This document shows positions 52,225 to 60,837 of a stretch of 64,000 nucleotides of DNA, in pieces. The notes under the pieces were generated by a model. It was given only the letters and a program-made list of their open reading frames with translations, made no database searches and was not told where the DNA came from. A program made the translations under genes and the position numbers. The DNA comes from Sphingomonas sp. S2M10. GTDB taxonomy: Bacteria; Pseudomonadota; Alphaproteobacteria; Sphingomonadales; Sphingomonadaceae. The stretch spans positions 1 to 64,000 of the forward strand of contig NZ_JAAILI010000043.1 of assembly GCF_012650175.1 (NCBI RefSeq), in the 5' to 3' direction. Position 1 is the first letter of the stretch, and the number at the start of each line of letters is the position of its first letter.

Positions 52225-54117
52225 TCAGCCGAACAGCCGGGCGAGGCTCCGCTCCAGCATCACCAGCTGCCATAGAGTGCGGCCATGCTCGGCGCGGCCG
52301 GCGCGGTGATCCTCGGCGAGGCGGGCGATGGTCCGCGGCTCGAACCAGCCGCTCTGCAGGAGCAGTGGCGAGCGGGCGAGCGCCGCCGCCTCCTCCGCCA
52401 GCGCGTGGCGGAACCAGGCGCTGATCGGGGTCACGAACCCCATCTTGGGCCGATACAGGATCTCGCGCGGCAACCAGGGCTCAAGCGCCTTCTTCATCAG
52501 CCACTTGCCCTGCCCGCGGCGAATGCGCAGCGCAGGCGGCAACGACGCCTCGAACTCCACCAGCCGGTGATCGAGCAGCGGCTCGCGCGCCTCCAGCCCC
52601 ACCGCCATGCTGGTACGATCCACCTTTGTCAGGATATCGCCCGGCAGCCAGTGGCGGATATCGGCATATTGCGCGCGGTCGATCGCGTCGCGTGCTGGCG
52701 CGGCCCGCATCGTCGCCACGTAGCGCGCCTCCGCCCGATAGCCGTCCAGCGCGGCCCGCGCCGTGTCGCTGTAAAGCAGGTCCCGCAGCGCCGGTGCGGT
52801 AACGCCGACCGCCTTGGCATAGCCCGCAGCGCCGTCCTCGGCGAGCGCGAGCAGCGTGGTCTTGGCGCGGAACGGACGCGGTGCCCAATCCGCCTTGGGG
52901 TACAGCGCACCCAGTTGCCCGAACACCCGCGCGCGAAGATCGAGCGACAGCAGGCCACGCACCCGCTCCTCGGCGGCGAAAAATCGATGCCGGCGATAGC
53001 CCGCCATCGCTTCGTCGGCGCCGTCGCCGGACAGGGCTACGGTCACGCTCTCGCGGGCGAGCTGGCAGACGCGATAAGTCGGCAGGGCCGAGGCATCGGC
53101 GAAAGGCTCGTCGAACGCGGCGACCAGCGCGTCGATCAGGCCGTAATCCTCTGCTCCCACCCGGCGTGTGCGGTGGCTGGTGGCAAAGCGCTCGGCGACC
53201 TTGGCGGCGTGCGCAGTCTCGTCCAGCCCGGCCTCGTCGAAGCCGATCGTGCAGGTCTTCACCGCCGCCTTGCTGCCCTCCGCCATCAGCGCGACCACGG
53301 CCGAACTGTCGACCCCGCCGGAGAGGAATGCGCCCAGCGGCACGTCCGCGATCATCCGCGACCGCACGGCGACGCGCATCCGCTCGACCAGTTCGGCCTT
53401 CAGGTCTCGGGTGCTGCCGGTGACGCGGCGGGTGAAATCAATGTCCCACCAGCGCACCGGTCGCGGCACGGGGCGCCCGCGCTGGAGGAGGAGGAAATGG
53501 CCCGCGGGCAGCTTCTGTACCCCGGCGACGATGCAGGTGTCGTCGGGCACATAGCCGAGCGCCATATAATCCTCGACCGCGTGGAAATCGGCGGCGCGCC
53601 GAAGCAGCGGATGGGCGAGCAGCCCCTTCAGCTCGGAGGCGAAGGCGACCGCGCCATCGGCCAGTTCGGCATAGTGGAGCGGCTTCACCCCGAAGCGGTC
53701 GCGCGCGAGAAACAGGCTGTGGCTCGTCGCATCGTACAGCGCGAAGGCGAACATCCCGTTCAGCCGGGCGAGCATGTCCGGCCCCCAGGCTCGCCAGCCG
53801 TGCAGCAGCACTTCGGTATCGCTGTCGGAAACGAAACGCGCCCCCAGCGCCTCGAGTTCGGCACGAACTTCCCGGAAATTGTAGATCTCGCCGTTGAAGG
53901 TCACCGCGAGGTTCTGGTCGGGCAGCGCCATCGGCTGCACGCCGCCCTGGAGGTCGATGATCGCCAACCGCCGGTGCCCGAGCCCCACCCCCGCGACGCA
54001 CCAAACGCCCGAGCCGTCGGGCCCCCTATGGGCCTGGGCGTCGCACATCGCGACGATCCGTGCGGGATCAACCGGCTTGGCGAGCGCGGGATGGAACAGG
54101 CCGGCGATGCCGCACAT
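52225..54117 (-). CDS. XrtA/PEP-CTERM system amidotransferase, asparagine-synthase-like
   Basis: This 630-residue class-II glutamine amidotransferase opens MCGIAGLFHPA, with Cys2 as the glutaminase nucleophile after removal of Met. RGPDGSG and NGEIYNF follow. The C-terminal synthase domain has the ATP loop LSGGVDSSAVVALMA. In EPS loci of the exosortase-A kind this protein (TIGR03108-like) probably amidates a sugar acid or lipid-linked precursor. It is the last gene of the minus-strand locus. Stop at 52225 faces cysH from the opposite direction. Confidence 0.85.
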   Translation of the reverse strand: MCGIAGLFHPALAKPVDPARIVAMCDAQAHRGPDGSGVWCVAGVGLGHRRLAIIDLQGGVQPMALPDQNLAVTFNGEIYNFREVRAELEALGARFVSDSDTEVLLHGWRAWGPDMLARLNGMFAFALYDATSHSLFLARDRFGVKPLHYAELADGAVAFASELKGLLAHPLLRRAADFHAVEDYMALGYVPDDTCIVAGVQKLPAGHFLLLQRGRPVPRPVRWWDIDFTRRVTGSTRDLKAELVERMRVAVRSRMIADVPLGAFLSGGVDSSAVVALMAEGSKAAVKTCTIGFDEAGLDETAHAAKVAERFATSHRTRRVGAEDYGLIDALVAAFDEPFADASALPTYRVCQLARESVTVALSGDGADEAMAGYRRHRFFAAEERVRGLLSLDLRARVFGQLGALYPKADWAPRPFRAKTTLLALAEDGAAGYAKAVGVTAPALRDLLYSDTARAALDGYRAEARYVATMRAAPARDAIDRAQYADIRHWLPGDILTKVDRTSMAVGLEAREPLLDHRLVEFEASLPPALRIRRGQGKWLMKKALEPWLPREILYRPKMGFVTPISAWFRHALAEEAAALARSPLLLQSGWFEPRTIARLAEDHRAGRAEHGRTLWQLVMLERSLARLFG

Positions 54118-54150
54118 CAGCGCACGCCCTCTCGCTCGCCCATTTCCGTC

Positions 54151-55416
54151 CTATCTTCGCCGTTCATGATCCGCATCGTAGCGGCCCGGTACCAAGCGAT
54201 CGCCACGCGCGCCACCCCGCCGCAACCGCGGCGCCACGGGGGCGTCCAGCAGTGCGTCCAGCGGTGCCAGCCGAGCCTCCCAGCTATAGCGGGCGATCAC
54301 TCGGGCCCGCGCGGCAAGCCCCAGGGCGGCGGCGATCTCCGGTTCGGCGAGCAGGCTCAGTACCGCGTCCCCGAATGCGTCTGGGCTATCGGCGACGCGA
54401 AGCGTGCCGGCATGGTCGATGCCTTCGGCGGCGGCAGGCGAGGCGACCACGGCGCGCGCCATCGCCATTCCCTCCAGTACCTTGTTCTGGATCCCCCGGG
54501 CCAGTTGCAGCGGCGCCACCACCAGCGCGGCGGCGGCCAGCCAGTCGCGGACATCGGGAACCGCGCCGGTGACGATCACGCCCGGTCGATCCGCAAGCGC
54601 CCGCACGGCTGCCGTCGGTGCGCGGCCGACGATCGCGAATCGCGCGTCTGGGTACGACTGGCGGACGCGCGGGAAGACCCGCTCGGCAAACCAGGTCACC
54701 GCGTCGATATTGGGCCGATAGTCCATCTGCCCCGTGAAGACGAGCAGCGGACCCGCACCGGGCACCGGCTCGAACCGCTGGTCGGGATCGTAGAACACCG
54801 TGTCGATTCCGTTCTCGATCGCGTGGACACGCGGTGCCGCCGTGCGAGCCCGGAACAGCGCCGCCTCCGCCTCGCTGACGAACAGGCTGGCGTCCGCGCC
54901 GCAGGCGACGCGCTGCTCGTGGCGGAGCAGCAAGGCGGCCTCCCGCCGATGCACCCAGCCCATCGGGCCGTGCGCGCCCTCGGCATAGGCGGCGAACTTG
55001 GCCGAATCCATGTCGACAAAGTCCATGATCACCCGCTGCTCCGGTTGCGGCGGCAGATACTGCGCCATCTGGCTCGAATAGAGGAAGATCGTGTCGATGG
55101 GATGGGTCGACAGCAGCCGATCCACCGTCCGGCGGACCGCGGGATCGGCGAAGGCGACCAGCGACACCGCGCGGCGCTGCAGCACCGCGCGCAGCCCCGT
55201 CCACGCGGAGGGAGGCTCCCGCCAGACGATCTCCCGCGTCACCGCATAGGGCGCAAGGCCCCCTTTGCGCTGCAGATCCTCGGGATCGTCGGCGAAGGCG
55301 ACAAGGTGAACCCGGTGGTTCTTGGAGAGATGGCGGAGCAGGTGATAGGCGCGGATCTTGTCGCCGCGATCCGGCGGATAGGGGATGCGGTGCGCCAGAA
55401 ACAGGATGTCGCCCAT
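54151..55416 (-). CDS. XrtA/PEP-CTERM system glycosyltransferase (TIGR03087-like)
   Basis: This 421-residue GT-B glycosyltransferase opens MGDILFLAHRIPYPPDRGDK, the recognisable start of the TIGR03087 group. The C-terminal donor domain has FTGQMDYRPNIDAVTWFAERVFP, VTGAVPDVRDWLAAAALVVAPL and GIQNKVLEGMAMARAVVAS. It adds a sugar to the repeating unit of the polymer at the membrane face. Start 55416 overlaps the FemAB stop by one base (TGATG). The region before the start in the same frame was rejected because the family begins at this Met. Confidence 0.88.
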   Translation of the reverse strand: MGDILFLAHRIPYPPDRGDKIRAYHLLRHLSKNHRVHLVAFADDPEDLQRKGGLAPYAVTREIVWREPPSAWTGLRAVLQRRAVSLVAFADPAVRRTVDRLLSTHPIDTIFLYSSQMAQYLPPQPEQRVIMDFVDMDSAKFAAYAEGAHGPMGWVHRREAALLLRHEQRVACGADASLFVSEAEAALFRARTAAPRVHAIENGIDTVFYDPDQRFEPVPGAGPLLVFTGQMDYRPNIDAVTWFAERVFPRVRQSYPDARFAIVGRAPTAAVRALADRPGVIVTGAVPDVRDWLAAAALVVAPLQLARGIQNKVLEGMAMARAVVASPAAAEGIDHAGTLRVADSPDAFGDAVLSLLAEPEIAAALGLAARARVIARYSWEARLAPLDALLDAPVAPRLRRGGARGDRLVPGRYDADHERRR

Positions 55417-56468
55417 CAGCCGAGCCCCCGCGAAATCCACGGGCCGAGCCGGTTCGCCGCCCAAAGCGGCAGCCGCTTCCACGCCGCGATCTGCAGCCGG
55501 TATTTGGGATCCATTGGGTTGATGCTGCGCGGTTCAGCCCCCGCCGCATGGCGGGAGAAATAGACCAACGGCTCGGGCGTGAAGCCCCAGTTCTTCTTGA
55601 ACGCCGCCGGCCCGGTGCCGGCCTTGGATCGACCGAAATCGAACCGGGCGCAGCCGCGGGCTCGGGCATGCGCCATCAGGGCGAAATACATCCGGTCGTT
55701 GGCACGCAAGCTCCGCGCCGCTGCAGCGCCCCCGCCCCAATAAGGATAGACGGTCCCACGCCAGTAGAGACTGAGCACGCTCGCGATCGGTCGCCCCTGG
55801 AAACGAACGGTGAGGATGTCCGCCTCCGCCCCGAAGGCATCAAGCACCGCGCCGAAAAGCGACGCCGGAAAAACCGGCGTACCGAGGTTCCTAACGCTTT
55901 CCGCATAAACCGCGTAATGCGCCCGCCGCGCCGGACGGTCGGCACCCACTTCCACCGACAGATCCGCAGCAAGCGCCTTACGCACCTCGGCGCGCTGCTT
56001 GCGGGGAATGGCGAGCAGCTCGGTCTCGTCATCCGCCGCGAGCCGACGAACAAAGCCCAGATAGGTGGCATAGTCGCGGTGCCAGTCCTCGCCCGGGCAG
56101 GGGCCGCCACGCAAGTCGATGCTTGGGCATCGCAGCTCGGTCGCGCGCCGCCAGCCAGCCTGTGCGAGCGCGGCGACCGCCAGCGGCTGCTCGGCGAGTA
56201 TGCCGCCGCCGACGCCGAAGCCTGTCGAGACCAGCGCCCGCCCGAACAGCGGTGACGCGATTTCGGTGAGCGGCAGCACGCCCGCGATGTCGCCGCCTCG
56301 CCGCTCTGCCACCAGATAGTGACTTTTCTGCCGGCAGCCCGTCGCAACCGCGATGCTCCACTCCGGAAGGTGGAACGGCGTGCCGCCGGGATGCCCGTCG
56401 ATCCATGCCGCCAGCCGCCCGCGCTCGGCCTTGTCCCGCAGATCCGCGTGCCGGACGGAGATCGTCAC
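55416..56468 (-). CDS. XrtA/PEP-CTERM system FemAB-family acyltransferase-like protein
   Basis: This 350-residue protein of the FemAB/GNAT-like fold shows FHLPEWSIAVATGC, LPLTEIASPLFGR and the C-terminal YFALMAHARARGCARFDFGRSKAGTG typical of the group. FemAB proteins transfer amino acids from aminoacyl-tRNA. In EPS loci the substrate is unknown, perhaps modification of a sugar. GTG 56468 overlaps the deacetylase stop (GTGA). Reading further to 56516 would add a Gly-rich stretch unlike the family. Confidence 0.85.
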   Translation of the reverse strand: MTISVRHADLRDKAERGRLAAWIDGHPGGTPFHLPEWSIAVATGCRQKSHYLVAERRGGDIAGVLPLTEIASPLFGRALVSTGFGVGGGILAEQPLAVAALAQAGWRRATELRCPSIDLRGGPCPGEDWHRDYATYLGFVRRLAADDETELLAIPRKQRAEVRKALAADLSVEVGADRPARRAHYAVYAESVRNLGTPVFPASLFGAVLDAFGAEADILTVRFQGRPIASVLSLYWRGTVYPYWGGGAAAARSLRANDRMYFALMAHARARGCARFDFGRSKAGTGPAAFKKNWGFTPEPLVYFSRHAAGAEPRSINPMDPKYRLQIAAWKRLPLWAANRLGPWISRGLG

Positions 56469-57310
56469 GCGAACCGCTCCGCCGCGCGTTCCGCCACCTT
56501 GTCCACCCGACCCCATTCGTGCGCGGCGAGCAGCGTCCGCAGCTTGCCCGCCATCGCTCCCAATCGCGCATAGTGCCGCAGGCGCGACTTGAGCGGTGCG
56601 GCATGAACGCGCGGCTGGCCGGGATCGATCTCCCAGGGGTGGAAATAGAACATGGCCGCCTTGCCTTCCGCGTTGGCGGTGCGGATCGCCCGATCGGTCA
56701 CGCCCTGCGGCAGCAGTCGGAAGAAGCCGCCGCCTGCGGTCACCTCGCGGCCGAGCACGCGGGCGATGGTGATCGGCAGCTCGATCAGTCCTGCATCGGG
56801 CAACGGCCGGAACGGCGCACGGGGCGCATCGGGCCAGCCATAATGGTCATGCGCGATCGGGGCGATGCTGGAGGAATAGCGATAGCCCGCCTCCGCCAGC
56901 TCCGCATGGGCCCAGGGCGTACGCCGATCGATCGAGAAGCTCGGCGCGCGATAGCCGGTCACCGCGACGCCGCCGGCATCCTCCAGCACGGTGCGGGCAC
57001 GGGCAAGGTCGGTGCGAAACTGCTCCGGCGTCATCGTGAAGACACGGGCATGGTCCCAGCCGTGGCTGGCGACTTCGTGCCCGGCCTCGGCGATGCGGCG
57101 GATCAGCCTCGGATGCCGCTCGGCCACCCAGCCAAGCGTGAAGAAGGTGCCCTTGGCTCCCGCTTCCTCGAACAGCGCCAGCACGCGATCGGTGTTCGCC
57201 TCGACGCGCCGTTCCAGCCCGTCCCAGTCGCTCCGCGCGATCGTCGTCTCGAACGCGCCGACCTGGAACCAGTCCTCGACGTCGACCGACAGGCCGTTGC
57301 GCACGCCCAT
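56465..57310 (-). CDS. XrtA system polysaccharide deacetylase (NodB domain)
   Basis: This 281-residue carbohydrate deacetylase of the NodB fold has the metal-binding SVDVEDWFQ (catalytic Asp and ligand Asp) and ASHGWDHARV (His-x3-His ligands), followed by VTGYRAPSFSI. The C-terminal extension resembles DUF3473. It removes acetyl groups from GlcNAc-containing polymer, in cytoplasm or periplasm. No signal peptide is visible. It ends in a GTGA overlap with the FemAB gene and begins 3 nt after the ATPase gene. Confidence 0.9.
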   Translation of the reverse strand: MGVRNGLSVDVEDWFQVGAFETTIARSDWDGLERRVEANTDRVLALFEEAGAKGTFFTLGWVAERHPRLIRRIAEAGHEVASHGWDHARVFTMTPEQFRTDLARARTVLEDAGGVAVTGYRAPSFSIDRRTPWAHAELAEAGYRYSSSIAPIAHDHYGWPDAPRAPFRPLPDAGLIELPITIARVLGREVTAGGGFFRLLPQGVTDRAIRTANAEGKAAMFYFHPWEIDPGQPRVHAAPLKSRLRHYARLGAMAGKLRTLLAAHEWGRVDKVAERAAERFA

Positions 57311-57313
57311 CGC

Positions 57314-58378
57314 TCAGGCCGCGCTGCCGCGAAGGGCGTCGAGGTCGATGCCGCTGCGGCCATCGTCCTTCTCCACCCAGTCGACCAGCAGCGACAGCAC
57401 GCGACGCAGCGCGTCGGACTGCGAGGCAACCTGCGCCTCCAGCTCGGCGACCCGCCGTTCCAGCGCGCGCGCCTCGGCCGAGCCTTGCGGAACCGCGCGC
57501 AGCTCGGCGACGCGACCGGGGCGCGCCGCCACGGCTTCGGGCGCGGGGTCTGGCGCCGCTTCGATCACGTCTTCCTGCTCGATGTCCTCGATCACTGCGG
57601 CGACGTCCGGCGCGCCGAAATTCTCGATCTGCTCGACCGCCCCGTAGAGCAGCACCCGGCTCGCCAACTGGTTGAGGCGGCGGGGAATGCCCCCCGACCA
57701 GCGGTGCATCGCCGCCATCGCGTCGGCGGTGAAGCGCGGCCGCCCGTTCCAGCCAACCAGCGTGAGCCGATGCATCAGATAGGATTCGACTTCCTCCACC
57801 TCCATCGGCGCGAGGTGATGCATCGCGATTACTCGCTGGCGCAACTGCTCGAAGGCGGGCTGCTGCAGTACCAGCCGGAACTCGGGCTGGCCGAGCAGGA
57901 AGATCTGAAGGAGCGGATAGCCGCCGGCCTGAAAGTTGGAGAGCATGCGCAGCTCGTCAAGGCTCTCGCCCGGCAGCGCCTGTGCCTCGTCCACCACCAG
58001 CAGCGTGCGTCGGCCGGCACGCGCGATGTCGTTCAGGCCGCGCTCGATGGCGAGCAGCAGCGACGCCTTGGAGACGTCATCCCCCGGCAGGCCCAGCCCC
58101 TGCGCCACCAGCCGCAACAGGTCGTCGGCGCGTAGGTGGGTGGAAACGATCTTGATCACGTTCAGCCGTTCGCCGTCCAGCTCCGCGAGAAGATGGCCGA
58201 GCAGCGTGGTTTTGCCCGCCCCCGGATCGCCGGTGATGACGACGAAGCCCTCGCCCTGGCTGAGACCATAGCCGAGATAGGCCATCGCCTTGCCGTGCGT
58301 GGCGGTATCGAACCAGAAGCGCGGATCGGGGGTCAGCTGAAACGGCCGGCCGCGCAGCCCGTAATGATCTTCCATCAT
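57314..58378 (-). CDS. XrtA/PEP-CTERM system-associated ATPase (ExeA/GspA-like)
   Basis: This 354-residue AAA-type ATPase opens MEDHYGLRGRPFQLTPDPRF, as in the ExeA/GspA-like group. It has Walker A GDPGAGKTT (about 50-58), Walker B LLVVDEAQAL and a sensor segment LLGQPEFRLVL. The tail (about 300-340) has a short coiled-coil region. Its role in polymer secretion is presumed from position: it may power a structural assembly. It sits between the outer-membrane protein and the deacetylase genes, on the same strand. Confidence 0.87.
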   Translation of the reverse strand: MMEDHYGLRGRPFQLTPDPRFWFDTATHGKAMAYLGYGLSQGEGFVVITGDPGAGKTTLLGHLLAELDGERLNVIKIVSTHLRADDLLRLVAQGLGLPGDDVSKASLLLAIERGLNDIARAGRRTLLVVDEAQALPGESLDELRMLSNFQAGGYPLLQIFLLGQPEFRLVLQQPAFEQLRQRVIAMHHLAPMEVEEVESYLMHRLTLVGWNGRPRFTADAMAAMHRWSGGIPRRLNQLASRVLLYGAVEQIENFGAPDVAAVIEDIEQEDVIEAAPDPAPEAVAARPGRVAELRAVPQGSAEARALERRVAELEAQVASQSDALRRVLSLLVDWVEKDDGRSGIDLDALRGSAA

Positions 58379-58390
58379 GCGTGCAGTCTC

Positions 58391-59977
58391 TCAAAAGCCA
58401 TAACGCGCGCCGATCAGCGCCTGTGCCGATACTTGGTCCGGGCCGTCGCGGGTTGAGCCGTACAGTCCCGCTGCGGCGGTGAGGTTCAGCTGCCCCAGGC
58501 GGCGGGTGTAAGCCGCATTTGCGCCCCAGCCGAGCACGGCGGTGCTGCCGGGAATGTCGCCGTCATAATAGCTGGCCAGCAGGTTGAGCCCGATCGTCCC
58601 CTTTGGACCGGCGGCGAGCGCGGCAAAGGCTTGGGCGTAGAAGCTTTCGTCCCAGCTGCCGCTGTCGGCGCCAGCGCCGGCGGGCGTGAGGAAATCGCGG
58701 CGGGCGAAGCCGCCGCCCAGCCCCAGCCGGGTCGTGCCGCGGCTCCACACCGCGTTGGTCGTCAGGCCGCGCCCGCGATAGGCCGCCGTCGCGGACGAGG
58801 AAAAGGTACTGGCGATGCACCCGCCCGCCGCCGCGCCGCTGCTGCCGTAGATGCACCCGCCCGCCTGCGCGCCGAACGGATCGGCGGTGGTGACGAAGCC
58901 CACGGGCAGCGCCGCGAGACTGCCGCCGACTTGCTGGCCAAAAGTCTCGACCGTATCGTACACCGCCACCTGGATGCCGCTGCCGCCGTTACGCTGGAAG
59001 GTAAAGCTGCCGGTATAGCGCATCGCCCCGTATCGGCGGCCGATCCGCAGCTCCAGCATGGTCCGCCGGCTGGGCCGCCAGAGGACGCCGCCGTCCCAGA
59101 ACAGCCCGTCGAAATCATAGGCGAGCCGCGCGGGGGACGCAGGATCGGTGACATAGCGCCCTGCCCCGTCGATCACCGGCACGCCGTTCGCGCCGATCAA
59201 CGGGTCGCGCTGGCGCACCGTAATCTTCTCGTACCCAACGCCGCCGACCGCCGCGACCGTGCGGCTGACCGGCGCGATCGCATCGCCGCGCCCGGAGCTG
59301 CTGGCGAAGCGCTGGTCAAGCTGGCTGGCGTTCTCGCGCACGAGGCCGCCGGTGAGGCTCAGCCCGATCGGCAGCACCACGCCCGGCTTGGCACCGATGC
59401 TGGCGTTCACCGCATGCGAGGTCGACCGGTCAAACCGGTCGACACGCGGGAGCATGGGCGACACGCCCGTCGCCGCGCCGTCGTCGACCTTGCTGAACCC
59501 GAAGCGATAGGCACCCTGCACGAACAGCGGCCCGGCATGCGTGTCGAGCTTGGGGCCGATATAGCCGGAATAGAGCTGGCTGAGATTGCGGGCATTGGCC
59601 ACATTGGTGGTCAGCGCCTCACCGCGCGCATCGGTGCGGGTTCGTGTCGCCACGCCACCGGCCTCCAAGGTCAATCCTCGCGCTGCCGTGATGCGCGCCT
59701 GGGCGAGGCCGTTGTGGCTGTCTCCGGATTGCAAGCTACCTTTCTCGGCGAAGCGATGCTGGTACTGATAGCTTACCTGCACCTGCATCCGGCGGGTGCG
59801 CATGCTGCCGTCGATACCGGCGCCGAGCTGCGAATAGGTCAGCGTCTCCCCGCCGTTGAGCTCGGCGGTCGCGACCTGGCTCACCTCGATATAGGGCGTG
59901 ATGGTCGCGCGGCGCTGTGCAGCCGCGGGCACGATCGCGGCCGCGCAGACGGCCAGTACGACCGTGCCGCGAATCAC
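58391..59977 (-). CDS. XrtA-associated outer-membrane beta-barrel protein (TIGR03016-like)
   Basis: This 528-residue exported protein has a signal peptide (IRGTVVLAVCAAAIVPAAAQ) and a mature part made of amphipathic strands ending in Phe (LIGARYGF), as expected of an outer-membrane barrel. Its place between kinase and ATPase genes fits the PEP-CTERM-associated barrel of EPS loci, probably the polymer outlet. Two Gly-Cys repeats (AGGCIYGSSG and AGGCIASTFS) form a loop. GTG 59977 overlaps the kinase stop (GTGA). Assignment relies on gene order and barrel features. Confidence 0.75.
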   Translation of the reverse strand: MIRGTVVLAVCAAAIVPAAAQRRATITPYIEVSQVATAELNGGETLTYSQLGAGIDGSMRTRRMQVQVSYQYQHRFAEKGSLQSGDSHNGLAQARITAARGLTLEAGGVATRTRTDARGEALTTNVANARNLSQLYSGYIGPKLDTHAGPLFVQGAYRFGFSKVDDGAATGVSPMLPRVDRFDRSTSHAVNASIGAKPGVVLPIGLSLTGGLVRENASQLDQRFASSSGRGDAIAPVSRTVAAVGGVGYEKITVRQRDPLIGANGVPVIDGAGRYVTDPASPARLAYDFDGLFWDGGVLWRPSRRTMLELRIGRRYGAMRYTGSFTFQRNGGSGIQVAVYDTVETFGQQVGGSLAALPVGFVTTADPFGAQAGGCIYGSSGAAAGGCIASTFSSSATAAYRGRGLTTNAVWSRGTTRLGLGGGFARRDFLTPAGAGADSGSWDESFYAQAFAALAAGPKGTIGLNLLASYYDGDIPGSTAVLGWGANAAYTRRLGQLNLTAAAGLYGSTRDGPDQVSAQALIGARYGF

Positions 59978-60834
59978 CGGCCGGCCTGCGCGTAGTAGCT
60001 GCCGAAGCGCCGGCCCTGCGGCTGGAACGACACCGCGTTGAGGACGAGCTGGATATGCTCGCACCCGTCCAGGGCGGCGACGGCGGCCCGCAGGTCCTCT
60101 TCACTGGTTCGGTCGGCGCGCACCACCATCATCGTCTGGCCGACATGCAGCGCGAGCACCGAGGCGGGAGAGGCCGCGAGCGCCGGGGGCGAATCGAAGA
60201 TGACGATACGGCGCGGATTGGCGGCGGCGAGGCGGTCGAGCATGGCTCGCGCCCCGTCGCTCGCCAGCATTTCGGTATCGCTCACGCTGCGCGTGCCGGC
60301 AGGCAAGATCGCGAGCTGCGGCACATCGGTATCAACGATGCACGCCTCGACATCGATCTGCCCGGCCAGCGCATCGAGCAGCCCCGGCCCCTCCCCCATG
60401 CCCAGCCGCTTGGAGACGTCTGGCTTGGCGAAATCGGCATCGACCAGCAGGATCTCGACGTCCTTCTCGGCCGCCATCGAAAGCGCCAGGTTGATCGCGC
60501 AGAAGGTCTTGCCTTCGTCTGGCTGCGCCGAACAGACCAGGATCATCCGGGCCCGATCGGCATCGACCCCGGCGACGCCTCGCGCGGTAAGCAGCAGCTG
60601 CCGCTTCACCATGCGGAACTCCTCGGCGAGCGGCGTTATCGGCCCGCCGGGCACCAGCATGCCGGCGGCGGCCAGTCGATTACGATCGATCGGCGCCAGA
60701 CGACGCTCCGGGGCAGGCATCGCCGCCTGTACGGCGCAGTGCGATGGCGTTTCTTCCGCGGGAAGGCCGGGCATCATCGCCAGCGCACGCTGGATCAGCG
60801 AGCCTTGGAAGCGCTTGGGGGAATGGTCGTTCAT
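59974..60834 (-). CDS. XrtA-associated tyrosine autokinase (CpsD/BY-kinase type)
   Basis: This 286-residue bacterial tyrosine kinase has the BY-kinase Walker motifs: SAQPDEGKTFCAINLAL (Walker A), LLVDADFAKP (Walker A') and VIFDSPPAL (Walker B). It is the cytoplasmic kinase partner of the chain-length regulator encoded upstream. The C-terminal tail is short: only a YY pair (GSYYAQAGR) is present, where many BY-kinases have several Tyr. ATG 60834 starts 3 nt after the Wzz-like gene. The stop overlaps the barrel gene (GTGA). Confidence 0.9.
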   Translation of the reverse strand: MNDHSPKRFQGSLIQRALAMMPGLPAEETPSHCAVQAAMPAPERRLAPIDRNRLAAAGMLVPGGPITPLAEEFRMVKRQLLLTARGVAGVDADRARMILVCSAQPDEGKTFCAINLALSMAAEKDVEILLVDADFAKPDVSKRLGMGEGPGLLDALAGQIDVEACIVDTDVPQLAILPAGTRSVSDTEMLASDGARAMLDRLAAANPRRIVIFDSPPALAASPASVLALHVGQTMMVVRADRTSEEDLRAAVAALDGCEHIQLVLNAVSFQPQGRRFGSYYAQAGR

Positions 60835-60837
60835 CGC

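Noticed and set aside
52285..55563. Open frame of about 1090 codons on the plus strand across the amidotransferase and glycosyltransferase genes
   Set aside because: It is antisense to two recognisable enzymes and rich in Arg, Gln and His, as expected from the complement of GC-rich coding DNA.
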